Below, in pieces: positions 34,860-48,146 of a stretch of DNA of 64,000 bases. The stretch lies in NCBI GenBank assembly GCA_014871385.1, contig CM026425.1, positions 2,393,684-2,457,683 of the forward strand. Direction: 5' to 3'. This DNA comes from Ceratodon purpureus (Eukaryota; Streptophyta; Bryopsida; Pseudoditrichales; Ditrichaceae). The stretch's first letter is position 1; every line of letters begins with the position of its first letter. A program made the translations under genes and the position numbers. Under the pieces are notes generated by a model. That model saw nothing but the letters and a program-made list of their open reading frames with translations. It ran no database searches and was not told the origin of the DNA.

Positions 34860-37800
34860 CATCCATTTAGGCTACTATAATTTCTAGAGCTGTTATTTAG
34901 AAATGAATTCTAAAAGTCTTGTTACATATCAAAATTTGTCATTGTGATTTTTGTATGTGGATATAAATAATCGTTGCTATGTTGTAGAGTAAATGATAGT
35001 CCATTTGGATTGGATAATTGATTGTTTAAAGCCGACTTATCTAAAACCACCACCTTCCCCATTTGTGACTGTAGACCTTTTTTGGCCACCACGGTTGAGA
35101 CCCAGAACCACCAATTTCATAATTCAAACTAACCAATAAGGAGCTCTCCCAAAAGCTGATGGTTTTGAGTTTCATCATGAGTGAAAATTAGTACCACATG
35201 GTGTAACAATGGAAAAACCTATAGATCAGGTTTGGGTCACGAAGTACTTTTGCCTTTAGAAATTTGTATTTATTTCAGTATTGGGAAGAAAATTCCGAAA
35301 AAAATTACATTCTATTAGAAAACAACTTTTCTACAAGGGAAAAATATACCCCAAAAATAATCCTTCAAAACAAAACTCAGAATCCTTAAGCTGGTGGTTT
35401 CAGAATAATGGACCTTAGTTGGAATCCATTTAATTTTAATATGGTCATTGATAATTCTCATTGAATCATCAATTAAACCATTGATGTCGATTAGTCTCTT
35501 AACTCATTTTTAGACTAGAAGTTCTTAATGCTTATTATAGAAATTGATGTCTAAGAATAGGGTCTTATCATTTTCTTTACCATAGTACTTAAATAGATGA
35601 CAAGTATTATACATTAACCCTTAAAGGACAATTGTCCTAAAATGGGCATTTTTAAATTTTGGGCAAGTACATTTGATCTCAATTTTTTGGATTTTTTTGT
35701 GAATATAGGCCATAACAAGAACTTTGAGAGATTTTTTTTTCAATTGGACATTTATAAAAATAGTTATGGTACTCGAACTAGAAATTTCTGTTTGGTAGGC
35801 AATTTGGACAGCCATGCGAAATACATTTGTTACCTTTGAGAATATTTCTATAAATACTTCATGATGTCATATTTGAGATTTCCAAAAAAAAACTTTTTTG
35901 AATACATAATGTTCCTTCCACAAAATATCAATTTTTTCTCACCCTTTCGAATAGAGTACTAAAAAAACTTCTTCTCTCCTTCATAAAAGTTAGAAAAAAT
36001 ATTATTTTTGGTTTTTTCTTTTTTTTCACTTAAAAGATGGACATCAATCTTTACTTTAACCGTTTGGATTGGAACTTTATTAAATAATGGAATTTCTAGG
36101 AAAGAAATAAAATATAGCATTTTTATATATTCAACTGAATAAAATATTGTTTTCAACATGGTACACTTGACTTTTGTGTGTAATTTTTTTTAATACAATT
36201 AGTTAACGTAGTCTTCTTTGACATGCACCAAAACCCTCAAAATCCATTACACAAAAGACCTAAGAAAGAAAAAAAAAGTTAGAGTGTGTCAATCTAGTCA
36301 AAAATCTTGTCAAAAAAGGTTGTTTCCAAATTTCAATTGCTATAATCTTCTAATCTTTACGGACGGTTATGATGAAAATCTTTGAGTTATCTACTACAAT
36401 AATCTACTTGAAGATCTTACGGTTAGAATTCTAAAATAATTAATTTTTAGTTATTCATGTTTTTTACATTGGAAATGGCAGTTTTGGAGCATTTCTTGGA
36501 TGAACAACAAAGACTATACCTTCTTAACAATTTCAAAATTCTTTTGCTAAGAATTTGAGAAATCGTATAAAATTGAAAAGAAATTCAAAAAGTATAAGAA
36601 GATCATACTTGTAGTTGTAAATGAACTGCTGCTTGTTAAAAATGGATTTCTCTAAATTCCCCATTGAGCCTCGCTCGGAGCCCATACTTAAAAAGGTGGA
36701 AGAAAACCTTGTCCTCAGCATTATGTTTGAGTGGTGGCCTAGTTGATCTCAAGAGGACCATTATAGCGTGATTTGGGGCGGCATGCCCCAAATTTAGCCA
36801 CAAAAAAAAAGAAAACAAAAAAAGAAAAAAGCCCCAGAACGAGCAGGCCAGAAAACTAAGTCTTGGTTCCATTGGGTGGAAAACAAGGAGACGCAAAAAA
36901 ATGAGTACCTTACTGATCTCCGTTATATTGAAGAAAAATGCTTATTCTAGCCTCAATGAGTGTGTCTGGATTGGAAGGAAGCTGTGTGGCAAAAGCATTT
37001 GCATGCCGAGGTGGACTTCATGTGATCGCAGGAGGCCCCATCTTCCAAGGCAATTAAAATGAATGATGTGGTGACACATGATTCATTGTTTCCAATTAGA
37101 CTGAATGATCTCGAACTTGCACAATTTTGTCACGACTCGTCTCCTGTCAGCTGATATTGCCATTCTTCTGTTGTCATGAATACTTTTACTTCAAAAGTTT
37201 CACAGTTGAGATGGAAGGGGACACAGAAGATGAGAGCGTGACTCAGTATCCGTACCTCAAGTGCTGCGTTACAGATGTCTTGCTGTGGCCATTTCCAAGA
37301 GCACGTTTTATAACCTTTTCTTGTGGAAAGTTGGTTGAAATATTTTCAATCTAGATGGCTCAGTCCTTTCAAAAACGATTTAATTGCATATTGCAAACCT
37401 CACGGTCGTCACAAGTCAAAGCAAAACAGATGTACAAATTCCTCCTTTGTACGAAGGGAAACTGTTACTAAAAACTTACCGAATGTGGGGCACAGAGGAT
37501 CAGTTCTAATTGTTAGTGAAACGGCCACCGATCTCCTTCTCATCCACTGCAGGAGAAACGAACTTAATATGTACTTTAAACCAACAAACTCCAAAGTAAG
37601 CAAAGCAACCACCAAACGAGAGCATCATGATGATTAAATTAAGAGCTATGCGAGAGAAATCACGATATGCACAGGAACCAGTGATTGAAACAAGCCAAAG
37701 CATCTGGATGGGTCTGCTGGATAATTATCAATGACAAAGTATGCCATGAGAGAAAGGAAGACGTGTTCCAATCACAGATCACCTCTGCATAGATAAACAA

Positions 37801-38586
37801 TATACAATACCGTGTGGCATCTTTAGTATTTAACAGAAATTTGTAGTTTACAAATGATCAGAACACTGATATAAATCTACACCAATGAATATCGTAATTC
37901 TCCTGCGTCTTTAGAGCTGGCCTCCTGATACATATTCAGTTCGGCGATGCCATAGGTTCTCGGAGCCTGACTTCGGAGGGAAGCCATCTCTCAACCAAAT
38001 AACTGTAATATTGGATGTCAGCCTGAGGTAAGTTACGTGTTGGCCAGAATTCCGTTCGATGAAGGAAACTGCCAACCCCGTCATCACTTGAATGACAAGG
38101 CAAAATATAGGGCGAGGACTAGCATATCCATTGGGACGCGACTCACTGTTGTTCAGGCTGAACGGTTAAACTTGAGAGTGGTCCCAAGAGAAGCATTGCG
38201 TGCGTCGTCTAAGCGCTTGCAATCACATTGCGGATAAGCAGTCGAGTCATTGAGGCAAGCCATAACTATTACGACCGGAATCCAGGCAAGTTGGCTTGTT
38301 GGTGTCGCAGAAGCAAGCAACAGAAGTCAGGCGCATTGAGTGCCCACTGACGAGGATTTGTCCAGAGTATCCAGATGACAGTTCTCAGAATTAAACGCTT
38401 TGGAGTCACGGAATTACCTGCTGTGGAAGTCCTTGAGCCAATGCTGGCTATGGGAACGAGTACTGCAGCAACCTGTAAATGCATTGTTGACTACCGGTAA
38501 GCACACAACATTTGTCAGTGGCACCTGAGTCCACATTTCTTTGACAATCAATTTTTAGGTTAAGAAGACAATGAAATTGATGTACT
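34860..38586. other. AT-rich intergenic DNA, no supported gene
   Basis: Mostly AT-rich with poly-A and poly-T runs. Short open frames such as 36636-36896 and 37127-37637 show no recognisable domain. From about 37 kb the base composition is more balanced, but I find no coding block. Confidence 0.35.
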
Positions 38587-38620
38587 GGTACGAGTCCATA
38601 ATGCAAACTGGACTCGTACC
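38587..38620. repeat. Perfect 11-bp inverted repeat (hairpin)
   Basis: GGTACGAGTCC and GGACTCGTACC are separated by 12 bases. The stem is GC-balanced in an otherwise unstructured region. Function unknown. Confidence 0.6.
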
Positions 38621-39894
38621 ACATTAGCAGAACAGTCCCACCAATTTCGGTGTCTTGGTGCGGTAACAGAGGACGTTGATGTACAGACCAATACACAGTA
38701 GGCGGCTTTCAAGACTATTCTTCAAGTCAAAATCAAACGAAACCACTCGTGACTCGAGCTCAAATCAAAATTAAGGGAGAAAGCCATATACGTACCTGCG
38801 GCATTGGATTAATAACACGATTGAAAAGGCCCAAGAAAGTGATGGCCCAGCTGAATTCGAAGAGTTCGAAGTAAAATTGGAAGAATTGAGAAGCTGAATC
38901 TACTGCGATTATAGCCATGAAGCACAAAGCAGATGATCATATTTGACACTGCCAAATATGATACCTTTCAAAATTCATCAATTGATGACAAGTATCAGTG
39001 GAACTGTTGAAGCCTCACTACATATCATACTGCTAGATTGTGTATAGATAAGCAAAAGCTTGAGAAACAGCTTTATAAATTTTAAACACCGACGCCATGA
39101 GAGAGAGAGAGAGAGAAAAGTGGAGATTTCAACGCTAGAAAGAGAACAAAACAGGTCAAATTCATTCTGAGCGACTTACACTGCACTTCAATTTGAAAGA
39201 GATTTTCTTTCTAGCTCTGAAGAGGACCTATTGCAAGATCACTAAAGGAATTTGTGGATTTTCTTAAGTCAGCTTTAGAAAAACTTAGTCATCAGGGAGG
39301 AGCTCCTCGGCAATGAGAAGTTTGCCTGAGAGTCGAAGAAAAGTAGCTTGGAAGCCAGACAGGATTTGCTTGGATTGATGCTGCGAGATTTCTACTCTAG
39401 ATATATGGCTATGTAACAGCTGGGAAGCTGTTGCATTCCACAACCTCTTTTTTCGAAAGAAACAGTTTCTTTGTTGCCGAATGAGCAGACCGACTGTTTT
39501 TGCAGCACGTACGGAAATGCCTAGTATGTGGAAGAGACTCTCACGGCATTTGTAAAACAAGGTTAGGATATATAGGATCATCTGGGCGTGAAATCCAGCA
39601 CCCTCACTTCATTATTCTTCCCGGAGATTATGACCTGCTTCTTGTTCTCCAACACTACCTTCGGCATGCCTTGGAGGACACAGAACGACTTGCGAGAACT
39701 CGTTGATAACCATGTTTATAAAGAGACCGTGCAAAGGAAATTTCAAATTTCTATGAAGGAAAGCCTTCATTGACCAGACAATTTAACCAGTCTCAGGTAC
39801 AATTCATATTTGACAAGAATTGCGTTCCTTGAAAGTTTTTTTGAATTGAGGATATATGCCATAGACTTTGGAAAGACAGATTTCGAATGCCGAG

Positions 39895-39902
39895 TATATA
39901 AA
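39895..39902 (+). promoter_or_regulatory. TATA-like element of the U2 snRNA gene
   Basis: TATATAAA-type sequence ending about 24 bp before the U2 start, the position expected for plant snRNA genes. I did not find a clear upstream sequence element (RTCCCACATCG) at the usual distance, so the proximal element may be degenerate. Confidence 0.55.
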
Positions 39903-39925
39903 CAAGTAACCAAGATGGACTGGTC

Positions 39926-40116
39926 ATACCTTTCTCGGCCTTTTGGCTAAGATCAAGTGTAGTATCTGTTCTTATCAGTTTAATATCTGATACGAGGCTC
40001 ATCGAGCCTCATGATATTAATCTAATTTTTCTCGGGTGCGAGTCCTTCCGGTAGCTTGCTACCCGGACTAGCCCGCGTCGTCTTGGTATTGCACTAACTC
40101 CTTGGCTGGCGCAGCC
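39926..40116 (+). ncRNA. U2 spliceosomal snRNA
   Basis: The 5' end ATACCTTTCTCGGCCTTTTG and the following bases through the branch-point recognition sequence GTAGTA match plant U2 almost exactly. A stem IIa/IIb region follows (GAGGCTC and GAGCCTC hairpin), then an Sm site (AATTTTTC), then two 3' stem-loops including CCGGTAGC and GCTACCCGG. The length of about 191 nt is close to the plant norm (about 195). Intact conserved elements suggest a functional gene rather than a pseudogene. The U2 snRNP pairs with the intron branch point during spliceosome assembly. The 3' end is placed by the terminal stem (GGCTGGCGC) and is accurate to a few bases. Confidence 0.95.
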
Positions 40117-41662
40117 CTCCCCCCTCCATCACGAGGGACCCAATCAACTCTAAATTGGATCAATCCTGCTACTGATAAACTCATGACACTGAAACTTGAA
40201 ATTGTGTCAGGAAAACTGATGATCGAGTACATGAAACCAACACCCGTGAATTTTAAATTCCTTGCAGTCCCTCTTCTTCATCTCGACCACCTTAAGCCTA
40301 AGTGCTTCAGTCGTTCATGTAAGGTTGAAAGTGTTTCTAATTCCTCTTTGATGTTCATGTGCAATTATTAAGAGATCAAGGCAATGAAAAACTGAGATAT
40401 TACTAAGAAATTGCAGTATTTTACTTTCCTAGCCTGCACACATGTCAGCTGAAAAACATATACTAAATCTCAGCTAAATGGTTTGGAAACCTACGTACTC
40501 GAAGTTACATTGAACGTGAAAATCTCTCTTTCCAATTGTTCATGCTTAACAAAACAAATAAAGAGGGTCCTTGGTAGCAAATCAAGGACAATTCCACCTT
40601 GTCACCAAAACCACAATGCCGATCAATACAGCTGCAGCCCCAAACTCACAACCATATCTTCACCCTGAAATATATGCCATCAAAAGGGCGTAAGAAACAG
40701 AAGATCTACTTACAGATTTCAATTTGTATTTCGAGACAAGTACTTACAAGCTGTTTAAGATTCATAACACAGCAGAATGAAGACCATTATAAATTAAGAT
40801 TCATAACATTTACACAGCTGTTTAAATGTTGTGAAGGACACATTACACACTCCAATGTCCACACCGAATTGTGCACAAGAACATGATGTTGATCTGTCAT
40901 TCGGTACACGGTTAACCAAAACTCCAATCCTCAAAATTTGAGATATGACGTTCTGAGCATTGCTAACACCACCTAACAGCACACAAAATATTAACTTTGA
41001 CACTTGAAATTCATTTTCACGGTGGTATGTGAATTATTATTAAAGTATGCAGTGCCCATGAGAAGTGCCAATGCAAGGGCGTCTGCCATTCTCCCGAAGT
41101 TGTAGCTTGTCTGGCGCCAATAAACTCGCTACATTTTCAGCATCGTTTCCAACAGTTGCCTATGGACCAAAAAAGGAAACCTTCAAATTTCTAATACCAA
41201 ATGAGGCTTGAGCATCACATTGACAGACAGGTGTAGTCACTGTAGTGAGGCAGGGGATGATGAGTAAATTGTGTTCAGTGCCGTGGCAGGAGTAACTCCC
41301 AGGTACGGTACTGCCGAGTCCTGGCTGTACTCTTGAGCAGGAACGGATTTTCTTCAACACACCCCCACCAGAAGAAGCCTTGAGCATCATCGTGCATCGA
41401 GCCCCACCTCCACTACAGCACCTTAATCCTTTACAGCCAGGCGACCACATTCTGGTCGCTGGTGTATCTGAAATGCAAATACTAGAAAATCTGTAAAGAA
41501 TTGGATTTTGAATTTTGGATGAGCTGAGTTGGAAAATTATAACATACGCCTTCTAGAAAGTAGATTTTCAAATTTGGAGTTTTGTAACCATCAAAATATT
41601 TATATTGTAAAAAATACAATAATATTGTAAATACTTAAAAAGGTTTCATATACTTACAAATT
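40117..41662. other. Intergenic, no supported gene
   Basis: A short duplication of AAGATTCATAACA occurs near 40760 and 40798. The minus-strand open frame at 41160-41450 is Cys/Gly-rich but matches no family I know. Confidence 0.35.
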
Positions 41663-41988
41663 CTCCCTCTGTCTCAGAATAATTTGCTGATTTGCTTAAT
41701 TTGGCTGTTTTAAGGCCAGTTTGTCTCCACACTTTGTAACACACTTTTAATGCTGACAGTGCTTGGAGAGCCAACAAACAAGGCGTATCAAGGCGTGATG
41801 TTGTAGTGGCAGTAAAGGGAAAGTAGAGCTAGCCTAGTTCAAGAAGCAGCAAGGAACTTACAAGGTCTTTTTTGTACACACCTTTGACTTGTCATTTATT
41901 GGGAAACAACCTTTTTTTAGCAAATTAAGGTATTTTTTTTATACAGATTTTTCAAGCAAATCACAATATTATTCTGAGAGGGAGGGAG
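41663..41988. mobile_element. Second Stowaway-like MITE (about 326 bp)
   Basis: Ends CTCCCTCTGTCTCAGAATA and TATTCTGAGAGGGAGGGAG are inverted repeats of the CTCCCTC type. The subterminal block AATTTGCTGATTTGC has a partner, CAAGCAAATCACAATA, near the right end. TA follows the right end; the left flank lacks a clean TA. Its interior differs from the 19146-19449 element. Confidence 0.65.
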
Positions 41989-43866
41989 TATAACACATGT
42001 ATTATGTGGCACTTCTTGTGTTTGGAAGTTTATTCGTTGTTTAATTTTCTTCTTCAATTTTCTACACGCTCCATGCTTGATGATCCTATCTCAATCAATA
42101 TAGCGCTTCCTTCCACTTTTTAATGTATAAATGTTTGCTTTAAACCAAATATTGACACATCACTCTTACTTGTAAAATTCACAAAATAATATATGAGTAT
42201 GTTCTTGACATTGAATCTTGATTGCAATGGAAAGGTGTTGACATAGGTCATAGTTGCACACTGTCATTTTCATTTTTGAAAATCTAATCCAAAACTTTGT
42301 GTAGCTTTTCAGCAACACACTCTCCAAAATCTCATTTTTGAATGTGCATTAAACAATTTGAAGACATATCACAAGTTCCATTTAATCCAATGCTATGATC
42401 TTACGAAGGTTTGATGGACACTTGTATGATTAAATATCATAACTAGTATCACTAATTTCAACTCAATGAGTTATAAGAAACAAATCATCCAAAAACTGCT
42501 ATTTCTCTAGAACCACTTTTGACGGATAATGGTTAAATGCAAGAGAGGTGGCCAATATTCAAAATCCGTCACTAAACCTAAGCCATCCGTTGTTTACCAA
42601 CCCACGGTTTCTGGTATTGTATTAGCAATTTAATGTACTTACCGGCGCTTGATGAAACACAATACAAAGAGGGCGTGAACAAACACCCTTCGTATGATTC
42701 CTGCACCAGTTTTGCTGTGCCTTGTGCAGCTGGGAAGTGCAGCAAGTTCATCACTTTGTAAGCAAGTACTGTCCCTGATGTGGAGAGCTTTGTGGCACCC
42801 TTTGTGTCGTGCTCTGGGTCAGCCAGTTCACTTTCAAAGGTGCAGGGTTGACGAGGGAGGGAGACCGGGATCAGAGTGACCGTGTGAAAGTGACAAAGGA
42901 GAGCTAGATCAGTTTGCGAGCTATGGATGGGATTGAGAATATCCTTTTGGTGTATAAAAGTCATAGCTTGTCTAGTGAAGGTGGAGGGGGAGCAGCAGCA
43001 GGTGCAGGGTTCGGGAGTACCGACGAGGAGGGAGCTGTTTTCGAAGTGGGTGAGTGAGATCATTATATTTCATATGTCATGTCTGCGTCTTGTGGAGGAA
43101 TCATACGAAGGGTGTTTGTTCGAGGTCTAGTTTGTGCAACTGGGACATCTTACGTGTGATGCGATCTTCCAAGTAGATCTGTAGGAAGTCGGTGCCCCGA
43201 GGATGTCTAGTGGCCGGTTTTCTTCTTCATTATGTAATCTGCGAGTTTGTAGTTTGTGGTGCGTTTTGAGTTCATTTCGGTAATTGTAAGGGTTTTTGGT
43301 ACGAGGATGAGTACCGAGTCAGGTTTGTGAGTTGTTAGTGGATTCTTCTGGTAGGAAGATTTGTGTGTTGATATGGCGATTATTTTGCATTTGAATTGGA
43401 CTGAGTTCCTGTTCTGAGTTTATCACTATGCTCGGTTCGTGTTGTTTACAATCGACTGACTGTTGATATGGTGTTTGCATAGAGGGGCGCATTGGTTGTT
43501 ACATTATCATCCGAATGGTGCTGTATTGAGCCTGGAGATTTCTTCGTCAGGAAATGGTGTCGGAAGGATACAGGATACTTTTTGGATAATCTACGGGATC
43601 AGAAAGTGGACAATGGGGTTTTTCTCTGCATATCTTGATGTGAGACCATTTCTGAAGCCACAGACACATCATCCGCAGCAACCGGCTCTCAATAGTTGTA
43701 CTACAAATTTGGAGAGCTTGAGAGAAGCCTGAGCTTGAAGAATCTGAGAATAGTTTTGAAAGTAATAAGATGCTCAAGTTTCTACAGCGAAAAGTCGATG
43801 TAGCCAATGAGCCCGGTGTGCACAAGAAGAGTATACAGCAGAGAAGGTTGCAGAGTAACAGGAACA
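41989..43866. other. Intergenic and probable promoter/5' UTR of the DUF1218 gene
   Basis: The part to about 42570 is AT-rich. From about 42700 onward it has the mixed composition of a promoter or leader. The perfect 26-bp inverted repeat described separately lies in this stretch. The minus-strand open frame at 42578-43063 is not supported by any homology I recognise. Confidence 0.35.
42677..43121. repeat. Perfect 26-bp inverted repeat separated by 393 bp
   Basis: The arm at 42677-42702 (starting GAACAAACACCCTTCG) is the exact reverse complement of 43096-43121. Similarity extends about 8 bp further on one side with two mismatches. It lies about 750 bp upstream of the DUF1218 start codon. Confidence 0.8.
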
Positions 43867-44855
43867 ATGAAGGTGTTTGCGGTGTGTATGCTGGTGCTCT
43901 ACCTTTGCCTTGGAGCGTTAGCAGCTTATTTTGGATTTTCGGCAAGAGAGACAAGTAACACCAGAGTGAGTCTCCCCTTTTCTGTTGAGACGTAGTGTTT
44001 TTGACTGCCACAAAAATTCCAAGTTTTTAGCCATCAGCATTCTACCGTTTGTGTTTCCTATTAGGGTTCTGTAATGCGAGAAGAGCTGTTGAAGCTTCAC
44101 ATCTTGGTTCAGAAAACTCATTTATCTTAGGCACGGTGCCTGGAATTGTGCAGGAATATCATGCCCTACTTGTCAGGGACATTTGTATATACCCGGACAG
44201 TCCAGCACAAACTACTGGGCTTCTTGCTGGGCTCATCTTGCTTGCGTCTCAAATACTTGTTATTGCCACTTGTGGGTGCTCATGTCGCTGGAATAACAAG
44301 CAAGGGAAAGGGTTGAATGCTACCATGGTCGGGCTTGGTTGCATTCTTGGCTGGTCAGATTCTAGCTCAACCTCAAAAACCACTCGTCATATTTCTTAGT
44401 TTTTGACACATGTCTGCAAGTTATCATATGTGCGAGGAATATCTGTTGATCCAGTACTATGTGAAAAACTCTGGGTTCAATTTCTGTTCCTCATGATACA
44501 TGGAAGTTATGTGACTTAGAACCGATGGTGGCTGTGCAGTTTGTTCTCAGGTTTGTCAGCTGCCTTCTTTGCATCTGGTGCTGCAATGAGCAAACCAACG
44601 GAGCGCTACAGGTCCCAGCACAAGTACAACAACTCGAACGATTGTGCTCAGCCGAAGTGGACCGCTGCCATCGCGTTGCTGGTCGTTGCCGTGTTTCTGG
44701 GCATTGTTTTCTTCGTTGGAATCATTCTAGAAACAAGAGAGGGTGCATTAACTACTCCTTTACCGCAGGTGATACTGCCAACTGCAGAGCCTGAGATCCC
44801 CTCTTGTGCGCCTGACTCTGCACCTCCTGCCGAAATAGACAAACCTCCTGTCTAA
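43867..44855 (+). CDS. DUF1218 family four-helix membrane protein (204 aa)
   Basis: Exons 43867-43965, 44154-44353 and 44540-44855 join in phase (99, 200 and 316 nt). Helix 1 begins right after the start (VFAVCMLVLYLCLGALAAYF) and could be a signal anchor. The DUF1218 signature follows: ICIYPDSPAQTTGLLAG with helix 2 (LILLASQILVIATCGC) and Cys-rich CGCSCRW. Helix 3 is created by the exon 2/3 junction (GCLFSGLSAAFFASGAAM). Helix 4 is AIALLVVAVFLGIVFFVGII, followed by a Pro-rich tail ending DKPPV. Angiosperm members (DEAL/VCC and MWL groups) affect organ symmetry, vein patterning and wall lignin. The role in a non-seed plant is unknown. The acceptor at 44153 was preferred over the earlier one at about 44066 because the latter runs into a stop. 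Confidence 0.85.
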
Positions 44856-47800
44856 ACATTCTGTGGGTGAGGTGCTGTAAACTGATGTTGAAGTAGAGCA
44901 TTTATTTCCAAAATTTTCTTTTTTTTCATTTTTGTTAAATTGCTGTCTAGAGCTGAATCTTGTACAAAACCCTTCTCCAGTTTTCCTTTTTTTAAACCGG
45001 TACTCCCCCACTCACTCCCGAGGTTACCTCCCCTTTCTAACTTCGGAGTGAAAATATCTTGAATTATTGCTCTGATTGCTTGAGAGCTCCAAAAGAGGTG
45101 GAGAGGCCTCACATGAATAGGGTTCCAAATGGTGAGAGTCTGTCCCCGCCTTATATACCCGGACACCCGGTTTAACAAACAACAAACGATGACAAGCATG
45201 GTAGGATATTTTTGGGTATATGTATTATTTCTGATTTTTGGGGTATATGTATTATTTCTGATTTTTGGGGGGCACTCATTATCACGTGGGGGACTATGTC
45301 TTGGCAAGAGAGATGAACACCGATCTAGACCCACGAGATTCATTGAATCAGCGGACTAACAAATTGAAGATCACAATGTTTTTCATTCATGACTTTATGG
45401 AACACCCCAAGTTGTTCCTTCATGGTAGATTCTTCAAACATGTAATTTTTGCATAATCTTTTCTAAACACGGTGATTGAGATTCTTATTCTTAATTGATT
45501 TTTATTCAAATTATTGACTTCTCGATCAATCTGACTTTAAAAAAGTGAAGTATCATTTCAGGTGTGTATTGTGTAAGGGCTCACATGGAGCAGTTTATGT
45601 TATTTTGAATCTAGATACCAAAGCTCCCTATTGCAGAGTCACAGATATAGTGATATAGTCAAGCTCATGATTTCAAATTCTAAGAAAACTAAATGCCCTC
45701 CACACTCCCCACAACCTCCAACATAACAATAGCCGATATAAGCCAGAGTTTCAAATGCGCTAGTGAGAGGTTAATGCGCAAATGCTCTAAATCCTAAGGC
45801 CCAATACATAAGAACGGAAAGGGTCGAAATACAAAAAGAGAACTGAAAGCTTTTGGATGGAACCTACGTCGAGCCTGTCTCGAGCTTGTACCATGCACTC
45901 AGAAATGAAGTCAAATTAACACAAGGGCCTCATGGGGAATTTATTGGAGTTCGCCCATGAGGATCATGGATAGCTGAGACCATGTAAGTCCCTGGTAGTA
46001 GTGAATTTGTTGAGGCTCTTTTGAGAGCTTCACGATAAAAATAGAAGATGCAGTAACATGTAAAGATCAATTTTAGACACCATACACTTTCCCCATGTCT
46101 AACACATACCCTCACAAGTTCAACAATGCATGAGTTCAATCAAGTTTCTAAAGTATTATGTAGCAATATAAATCTGAAGCTAATTTGGAGGATATACAAC
46201 TTCAAGCCAAGAAGGGAAAAAACTTTGACGCACGGTGAGGTAAGTGATGGCTTTTCATTTTGATTTGGCTCAATGTGCTCCTTTAAGGATGTGCCAAACT
46301 TTGTCTTTATTGCATTAGAACAGAATTTGAGTTCATTTGAATATAAACTCAAATTGTAAGGAATTGTAGGTAATGGCTATGATTCCATTATGTAAATGTA
46401 ATGGGGTTGACTTTCTTGGATTCAACCAATCAAAGGTAAAGATTTTAATACGTTGGAGTTTCAATTTGGCCTTCATCTTTTATATAAAGTGGACTTCATA
46501 TGAAGTATAAAAATTACACTATTATTTAGATTCATCTATTTAAATCCAATACCTTTGCAATGCAAATTGTTCCTATATTAGTATGTTTAATTGTTTAAAC
46601 TCACCAATTTTGTGTTTTTAACCCAGTGTTCATTTTTGGCTATTATGAATCAACTTGATAAGTTATTAAAATATATGCAATTGTAAAGATCAATTTCCAA
46701 ATACTTTTAAGCCTAAGGAATTAAAAACATAATGTTCAATGTATAAAATTGAGTTATTTTGTTTTCGAGTCCGTTATGTTACTTAAATATTATTAATTGT
46801 ATATCTTGTTTTTTTCATTCACCTTATATATAAACCTTGATTGAAGCATGCATTTCTATTATTTATTGCCTTATTGAATGTTTACAACCAAGGTATTCTT
46901 TTGATAAATTAAAAAATTAAAAAATTACTTTTGAAATCTTTTGTATCAAAGTAGGTGATTTCATAAAAACTCCGTTATATTTGTTGGAATTTCTACATTC
47001 TTTTAATGAAATAATTATTCAAGAAACCAAGTGCATGGAATAAAGAATGATTTGAAATTTTATTTTTTAACATGGTTGAACTATACAAATCTATAGAAGA
47101 TCTATATCAAGAATACAATAACCGTCCTGCATTACTATATTTTAAACTATTTTGTATTAGATCCTTTATCAATATACATTCTAGCCTTGATATTCTTATA
47201 TCCTTTGTTGAGTCCACAAATGAGACAACACTAAGTGGTAATAATCTCAATACTATCAAATTTATTGTAAAAGATGGATTACAATTCTTTAATATATATA
47301 TATATTTTGATAGAAAACATAATATTTACAAACGGAATATATAACAAAATTTAATTATAAATATTACAAATCATTTTTTATAATCTACGCATAAAAAACT
47401 AATAATATTATTTGTATATATCATTTGGTGAATATATTTTTAGTAATTTGTATCTTTATAAGTTTGTGAAATACACAATATGTGTACTAGAATTCCATTG
47501 TGTAATACACTTTGAGCCTTGACCTAATCTAGAATTGAATAACCAATGGGCTAATTAATCTATATATTGCAATATAGTACCATAATCTATACAAATATCT
47601 CTATTAATACAATATTTCTAATTATAATCATACTTTATTATTTCTAAGAGTAAAAAAAGTAATATTATTATAGTGACAATGATATAAAAAGAATAGTTTT
47701 GAATGAAGGACACTTACTTCCTATCTTTCACTGCCAAAAAAAAGTGTGATAGTAAAAAAATGATATTATTGAAGTAAAATAATAGATATTAAGTTCTATA

Positions 47801-48146
47801 TTATGTATTTTGTTTTTCTTTGATGAATAGACAATGAAGAGAATTCGTTTCAAAGTAATTCATCGAACCAAAAGTAAAGTAGTCCTTAAACCCAAGTAAC
47901 TAATCCTTAAACCCAAAATATTAAGAAAAAATAAAAAGAAAAAAGAAAGAAGAAGAAGCAGGATAAACCGGGATAGAAAAGTAAAAGGTAACGGGGATCA
48001 TCTTTAGGGTTTCCTCATCGTCTTCGTCGTCGTCGTCGTGTGCGTCTAAAACCTGAGCTTGGCGATGAAGCGAGTCCTTTCCGCAGCTGCAACGTGACCC
48101 GTCGCAGCTCCAAGCTTGTTCGCAAATACACCCCCAGCTCGTCACC
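44856..48146. other. Intergenic, mostly AT-rich
   Basis: The 3' flank of the DUF1218 gene, then a long AT-rich stretch (about 46.4-47.9 kb) without coding signal, then the GC-richer leader of the ribosomal protein gene with a CGTCGT repeat at about 48018-48039. Confidence 0.4.
45214..45267. repeat. 27-bp perfect tandem duplication
   Basis: Two identical adjacent copies starting GGGTATATGTATTATTTCTG. Confidence 0.85.
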
